DNA of 64,000 nt from Mycobacterium sp. HUMS_12744610 (GTDB lineage: Bacteria > Actinomycetota > Actinomycetes > Mycobacteriales > Mycobacteriaceae), in contig NZ_JBGEDP010000001.1 of NCBI RefSeq assembly GCF_041206865.1, positions 3,534,001 to 3,598,000 on the forward strand, given 5' to 3'. Made by a program: the position numbers and the translations under genes. The first letter of the stretch is position 1. Each line of letters opens with the position of its first letter. The notes under the pieces were generated by a model. The model ran no database searches, was not told the DNA's origin, and worked only from the letters and a program-made list of their open reading frames with translations. This document shows positions 60,391 through 64,000 of this stretch, in pieces.

Positions 60391-61408
60391 GATCAGATCC
60401 TCCAAGAGAGCTCGGAGAACCCGTCGGATGTCGTCTGATCGACACACCGATCTCTATCGCGAAGTCAGACGCAAAACAGACTGGGACGCCGTGCTGCGGT
60501 TGTGCCGACCCTCCCAAGTCGTCCACTTGGCGGCCGAGACCGGAACGGCCCAGTCGCTTTCGGAGGCGACCCGCCATGGTTTGGTGAACGTAGTTGGCAC
60601 CACCCAACTCCTCGATGCCTTGAGTCGCTCGGCACACGTGCCCGACCAGCTCGTCGTGGCGTCCTCGCGCGCCGTCTACGGGGAAGGCGCTTGGCGATGC
60701 GGCTCCCAGATCTTCTACCCGCAGCCCCGCAGCCACACTCAGCTCGTGTCCGGCATCTGGGATCCGCAAGGACCTACGGACGAACCTGCGGTGCCGCTGC
60801 CGAGCTGCGCGGAACGAACGGAGCCGCGGCCCACCAACATTTACGCCGCAACCAAACTCGCCCAAGAACACCTCTTGGCCGCCTGGACAGCCGCCCACGA
60901 CAACAACCTCAGCGTGCTGCGGCTGCAGAACGTCTACGGACCGGGCCAGTCACTGACGAATTCCTACACCGGAATCGTCGCCCTTTTCGCGCGACTGGCG
61001 CGCCAGCAGTGCCCGCTGGAGGTCTACGAAGACGGACACATCGTGCGCGACTTCGTCTACATCGACGACGTCGTCGAGGCGCTGTTCGCCGCGATTGAAA
61101 AGCCTGCGACCGGACCACGCTGCCTCGACATCGGCTCGGGTACCCCAACCACCATCCATGAGCTGGCTAAAAAGATCGCCACCCTCTGCGATGCCCCCGA
61201 ACCGAAGATCGTGGGAAAATTCCGCGACGGCGACGTACGCGCCGCCCAGTGCGACATCGAGCCGGCAACGAACGGACTCGACTGGCGCCCCCAATGGGCA
61301 CTCGAGGACGGCCTGCGCGCCCTGCTTGACTGGATCGGCGAGCAACCCGAAACACCGGGTGGCCCAAGCGATCACACACCAAAGACAGCTGTGCTGAAGT
61401 AGAACCGC

Positions 61409-62689
61409 TCAGCCAACCCGCTTGAGGCGAGCGAAATTCTCCACCAGATCGGCGGTGGTCGCCACGCTATCGGCGGCTTTGGTCATCCGGGCAGCAAGCT
61501 CACGCGCACGGGTAAGGCACTGCGGCGCCAGGACCGTGCGCAGGTCCGCGACCAACGATTCCTCGGTGGTCGCCGAAAAGCGACGCCCAGTACCGACTTT
61601 CAGTCGTTTAACCCGCGCTCCCCAGAGTCCCTGGTCGGGCAGCGTCCACAGGATCAACGTCGGCAATCCCGCGCGCAGGCCCGCGTTGGTGGTACCGCAG
61701 CCGCCGTGGTGCACGAACGCGCGGCAGCCCGGCAAGGCCGCCGCGTAATTCATCACGCCCACCACCTTGACGTGCTCGGAGTGGGAGACGTTGCTGTAGT
61801 CGGTCCCGGCAGCGCAGATCAACGCCCGCTCGCCTAGCCGCGCGCAGGCCGAGCTGATCATGGCAAGCGTGTCGGCAGCAGATTCGACGCCTACGCTGCC
61901 GAAGCCGAAGCAGATCGGCGGTTTTCCCGCGGCGATCCACGACGCGACCTCGTCGTCGTTATCGGTCGGCAACTCCATCGTCAACGCACCGACGAACGGC
62001 CTTTTGGGAACCTGCTGTGCATTCCATTTCGCCCATTCGGCCGCCAGCCCGGGGTAGCACACCTCGTCGTAGGCCTGGATTTCCAGCGATCCGCGTTCGG
62101 TGATCCGGCGCGGCCACGGCCGTGTTGCTTCCGGCAACCCGAAGCCACGACGCTGCGCATCCTCGACCTTCTTCCCTCCTCGCCAAGCCGCCCAGTCGAC
62201 CAGCTTCATCGCCGAGCGCGCCAACGGAGCCGGCAGAAACGGCAGGAGCTGGCCGTTGGCCCGCAGCGGGAAGATATGCAGGGTGGCGAGCGGAATGTCG
62301 CAGTGCTCTGCGACATTGACCGCGTCATCCTCGTAATTCATGCCGGTGAGCAACAGGTCGGCCCCGTCCGCCAGCGACGTCAGCGTTGCGCTCACCTCCG
62401 CACGACACTCGATGAGGGGCTGCGAATACTCGGCCGACAACTTGCCCAGCTCCCGGATCCTCCACGGGTGGGTGAACAAACCCGCCCAGAAATCGCGGTG
62501 CGGGTCCAGGATGGCCTTCAACGCCGGTCCGTAGGCAACCGCCGCGGGCCCGGCGGCCTCGGTGAAGCTGACCATCTCGGGTGCTACGGCCATGTGCACC
62601 TCGTGCCCGCGGCGCACCAGCTCGCGGCCGACAGTGACGTAGGGCTCGACTTCGCCGCGAGTTCCCCAGTTTGCCAGCACAAATTTCAT
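61409..62689 (-). CDS. GT1-family glycosyltransferase (copy 2)
   Basis: 426 residues, ATG 62689 (MKFVLANWGTRGEVEPYVTV). Same family as 38778-40046 and alignable along its whole length: GRELVRRGHEVHMAV, ICFGFGSVGVES at ~270, AFVHHGGCGTTNAGLRAGLP at ~345, and DQGLWGARVKRLKVGTGRRF. It differs in the acceptor half (for example a KWNAQQVPKRP insertion), so it probably recognises another acceptor or sugar. Expected to add a deoxyhexose to the growing glycolipid. It converges with the broken epimerase gene (6 bp between stops), an arrangement resembling sugar-modifying islands of GPL and lipooligosaccharide loci. Confidence 0.9.
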   Translation of the reverse strand: MKFVLANWGTRGEVEPYVTVGRELVRRGHEVHMAVAPEMVSFTEAAGPAAVAYGPALKAILDPHRDFWAGLFTHPWRIRELGKLSAEYSQPLIECRAEVSATLTSLADGADLLLTGMNYEDDAVNVAEHCDIPLATLHIFPLRANGQLLPFLPAPLARSAMKLVDWAAWRGGKKVEDAQRRGFGLPEATRPWPRRITERGSLEIQAYDEVCYPGLAAEWAKWNAQQVPKRPFVGALTMELPTDNDDEVASWIAAGKPPICFGFGSVGVESAADTLAMISSACARLGERALICAAGTDYSNVSHSEHVKVVGVMNYAAALPGCRAFVHHGGCGTTNAGLRAGLPTLILWTLPDQGLWGARVKRLKVGTGRRFSATTEESLVADLRTVLAPQCLTRARELAARMTKAADSVATTADLVENFARLKRVG

Positions 62690-63002
62690 CGGCGAAACCC
62701 TAGCCTTTCACTGCCCGTGCGCATTCTGGGAATTCAAGCGGAAGCCTGCATACCCGGCTCAGACGCCCAGCAGCATAACCCGGTAACCGCGCTATCGAGC
62801 CGGAAGGCGGAATTTTTAGGCGAGCGGCCCACACGCCGGACCATCGCGGCAGAGTCCCTGGACTGTCCTTCAGCCGCTGTGACGCAAATATTCGTCATCT
62901 GCCCGTTGTCGTGCGGCGGAATGGCGGCGATCTTGACCGACAACTTTTGTTCGCCCGAGAGCGGGCCTATGTGCAAGTAGTTGAGGATTCGGCCGAGCCG
63001 TG
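62690..63002. other. Divergent intergenic region between GT1 copy 2 and the last acyltransferase
   Basis: No gene seen. It must hold the GT1 promoter on the minus strand and leads into the acyltransferase promoter block at 63003. Moderately AT-rich between 62800 and 63000. Confidence 0.4.
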
Positions 63003-63022
63003 TTGAACAGGTGTGTGATAAT
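63003..63022 (+). promoter_or_regulatory. Promoter block of the third acyltransferase gene
   Basis: TTGAACAGGTGTGTGATAAT then GCCTCGACTCGAAG, third copy of the block at 41372 and 56430. The extended -10 TGTGATAAT lies 42 bases before the start codon. Confidence 0.6.
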
Positions 63023-63064
63023 GCCTCGACTCGAAGCACTCCTCCTCTCATTAGGTAGGTGACC

Positions 63065-64000
63065 GTGCGGCAGGCCGACAGCGTCAGTCCTACCAATGAG
63101 GTGCTGCGCCGGCAAACGCCACACAAGGAATTTCGCCCTGACATCGAGGGTCTGCGCGCCATCGCGGTGCTGGCCGTTGTCCTGTTTCACGCCCACGTAA
63201 CTGGGGTGAGCGGTGGGCTTGTTGGCGTGGACGTGTTCTTCGTCATCTCGGGCTTTCTGATCACAGGGCTGCTCTGGCGCGAGGCGAGTAGCACCGGAAC
63301 CGTCGGGCTGCGCCGGTTCTACGGGGCGCGGGCACGCCGACTGCTCCCGGCGTCGGCGGCGGTCGGCGTCGTCATCATGATCGGCGCAGCCTTCCTGTCA
63401 CCGGTGTTGCAGTCGCGGAGCGTCTTCGTCGACGGCATCGCCAGCGCGTTGTACGTCGCCAACTACCGGTTCATGTTCCAAGGCGTCGACTATCTCGCCG
63501 ACGCCGTTCCGTCGCCGTTCCTGCACTACTGGTCGTTGGGCGTGGAGGAGCAGTTCTACCTGGTGTGGCCGGCCTTGATCATCGGCACGGCGTGGCTGAT
63601 CCGGCGTGCGCAGCGGCGCACCAACGCCCTGGCCGCCTCCTCGGAACGCCCGTATCTGGTCGTCCTGGCGTTGGTCGCGGCGGCGTCGTTTGCGCTGTCA
63701 CTGGTGTTCACCCGCGTGCTGCCGCCCGTAGCGTTTTTTTCCCTGCCCACCCGGGCCTGGGAGTTGGCCGTGGGGGGCCTGGTGGCGCTGACCGCCGGCC
63801 AGTGGCGCCGACTCCCGGCAGTGGCCGCCGCCATCGCGGGATGCACGGGCCTGGGGGTGATCGTCCTGGGCTGCGTCCTAGTAGGCCCGGCCACGCCCTA
63901 TCCGGGTACCGCCGCGCTGTTGCCCGTGCTGGGTGCGGCACTGGTGATCGGCGCGGGCTGCGCCGCACCCGCTCAGGGAGTGGGACGCGTCCTGGCAGTG
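63065..64000 (+). CDS. OafA-type membrane O-acyltransferase, 3' end beyond the window
   Basis: At least 312 codons, GTG 63065 (an in-frame GTG at 63059 is an alternative). It reads FRPDIEGLRAIAVLAVVLFHAH, GVDVFFVISGFLITGLLWRE, FYGARARRLLPASAAVGVVI, DGIASALYVANYRFMFQGVD, HYWSLGVEEQFYLVWPALI, RAWELAVGGLVALTAGQWRR and LLPVLGAALVIGAGCAAP, closely matching the intact gene at 56483 up to residue ~310. Catalytic His in the LFHA segment present. The SGNH domain would lie beyond the window. Expected job: acylation of a surface glycolipid sugar, probably with different site or acyl preference. Confidence 0.9.
   Translation, partial: MRQADSVSPTNEVLRRQTPHKEFRPDIEGLRAIAVLAVVLFHAHVTGVSGGLVGVDVFFVISGFLITGLLWREASSTGTVGLRRFYGARARRLLPASAAVGVVIMIGAAFLSPVLQSRSVFVDGIASALYVANYRFMFQGVDYLADAVPSPFLHYWSLGVEEQFYLVWPALIIGTAWLIRRAQRRTNALAASSERPYLVVLALVAAASFALSLVFTRVLPPVAFFSLPTRAWELAVGGLVALTAGQWRRLPAVAAAIAGCTGLGVIVLGCVLVGPATPYPGTAALLPVLGAALVIGAGCAAPAQGVGRVLAV

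Larger units (their letters stand above)
58936..60472. mobile_element. IS3-family-like insertion sequence, about 1.54 kb
   Basis: Imperfect inverted repeats: TCTGACTTTGCGATAGA at 58940-58956 against TCTGACTTCGCGATAGA on the other strand ending at 60469, with homology continuing to ATCAGAC about 30 bases inward. Two overlapping minus-strand transposase frames with a slippery site between them. I see no clear target duplication; end points are uncertain by a few bases and were set by the restored epimerase frame. Confidence 0.85.
58738..61402 (+). pseudogene. NAD-dependent sugar epimerase/dehydratase split by an IS3-like element
   Basis: The 5' part, 58738-58935, from TTG 58738 after GAGAGGGA, reads MSKSVLITGGAGFIGSALSR with the Rossmann GxxGxxG, ending at PDLR. 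The 3' part, 60473-61402, continues KTDWDAVLRLCRPSQVVHLA, with YAATKLAQE (YxxxK catalytic pair, ~210 in the joined protein), RLQNVYGPGQ, DFVYIDDVVEAL and CLDIGSG. Joining base 58935 to 60473 keeps the frame and gives about 375 residues, normal for extended SDR nucleotide-sugar epimerases. The IS at 58936-60472 introduces an immediate stop. The intact enzyme would have made or epimerised a nucleotide sugar used by the GT1 enzymes; this strain has probably lost the step unless another copy exists. Confidence 0.88.

Noticed and set aside
60391..60898. Upstream part of the 642-codon minus-strand frame ending at 58970
   Set aside because: It is antisense to the epimerase 3' half and precedes the IS end; only the part after the slip site is transposase OrfB.

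Overview
The window is high-GC DNA from a slow-growing Mycobacterium. Three PE_PGRS genes, mycobacterial multimodular synthases, an MbtH protein and mycobacterial-type GT1 glycosyltransferases all point to this genus. Most of it is one surface-lipid locus. The four-module NRPS, acyl-activating PKS, glycosyltransferases, methyltransferases and sugar O-acyltransferases together suggest an acylated, glycosylated lipopeptide of the glycopeptidolipid (GPL) kind, or a GPL/lipooligosaccharide hybrid. From memory, the serine-type GPL of M. xenopi has a four-residue backbone ending in allo-threonine methyl ester. The module logic here would fit that, but the species is not proven.

Layout. 1-5.5 kb: three PE_PGRS genes on the minus strand; two are tandem duplicates and the first runs off the window. 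5.5-7.4 kb: two paralogous small proteins in otherwise empty DNA. 7.4-8.05 kb: an ICMT-like membrane methyltransferase. 8.1-25.6 kb (minus): mbtH, then NRPS-1 (C-A-T-E), then NRPS-2 (C-A-T-C-A-T-C-A-T-E-C-T). The line ends in C-T with no thioesterase or reductase. 26.4-27.3 kb (plus): a SAM methyltransferase. 27.4-41.2 kb (minus): a TylF-like methyltransferase, a GT1 glycosyltransferase, a decayed mbtH fragment and a bimodular PKS. 41.6-51.3 kb (plus): one giant FAAL-ACP-KS-AT-DH-ER-KR-ACP protein with a C-terminal condensation-superfamily acyltransferase domain. 51.4-64 kb: a membrane protein, a family of OafA-type acyltransferases (one intact, one broken, one cut by the window end), an epimerase split by an insertion sequence, and a second GT1 enzyme.

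How the genes may work together (inference). The FAAL/PKS proteins supply acyl chains. NRPS-1 begins with its own C domain, as expected for lipo-initiation, and adds a D-residue. NRPS-2 adds three more, the last epimerised; MbtH supports the A domains. The GT1 enzymes add deoxysugars, and the methyltransferases and acyltransferases decorate them.

The locus shows much recombination. A promoter plus the 5' end of an acyltransferase gene sits in front of the FAAL-PKS. A truncated mbtH with its upstream element sits in front of the bimodular PKS and overlaps its start codon. A 27-bp minisatellite has grown from the 3' end of mbtH. Two insertion sequences have broken an acyltransferase (IS1182-like, CTAG duplication) and an epimerase (IS3-like, with a GGGAAAA frameshift site). 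No tRNA, rRNA or CRISPR array was seen.
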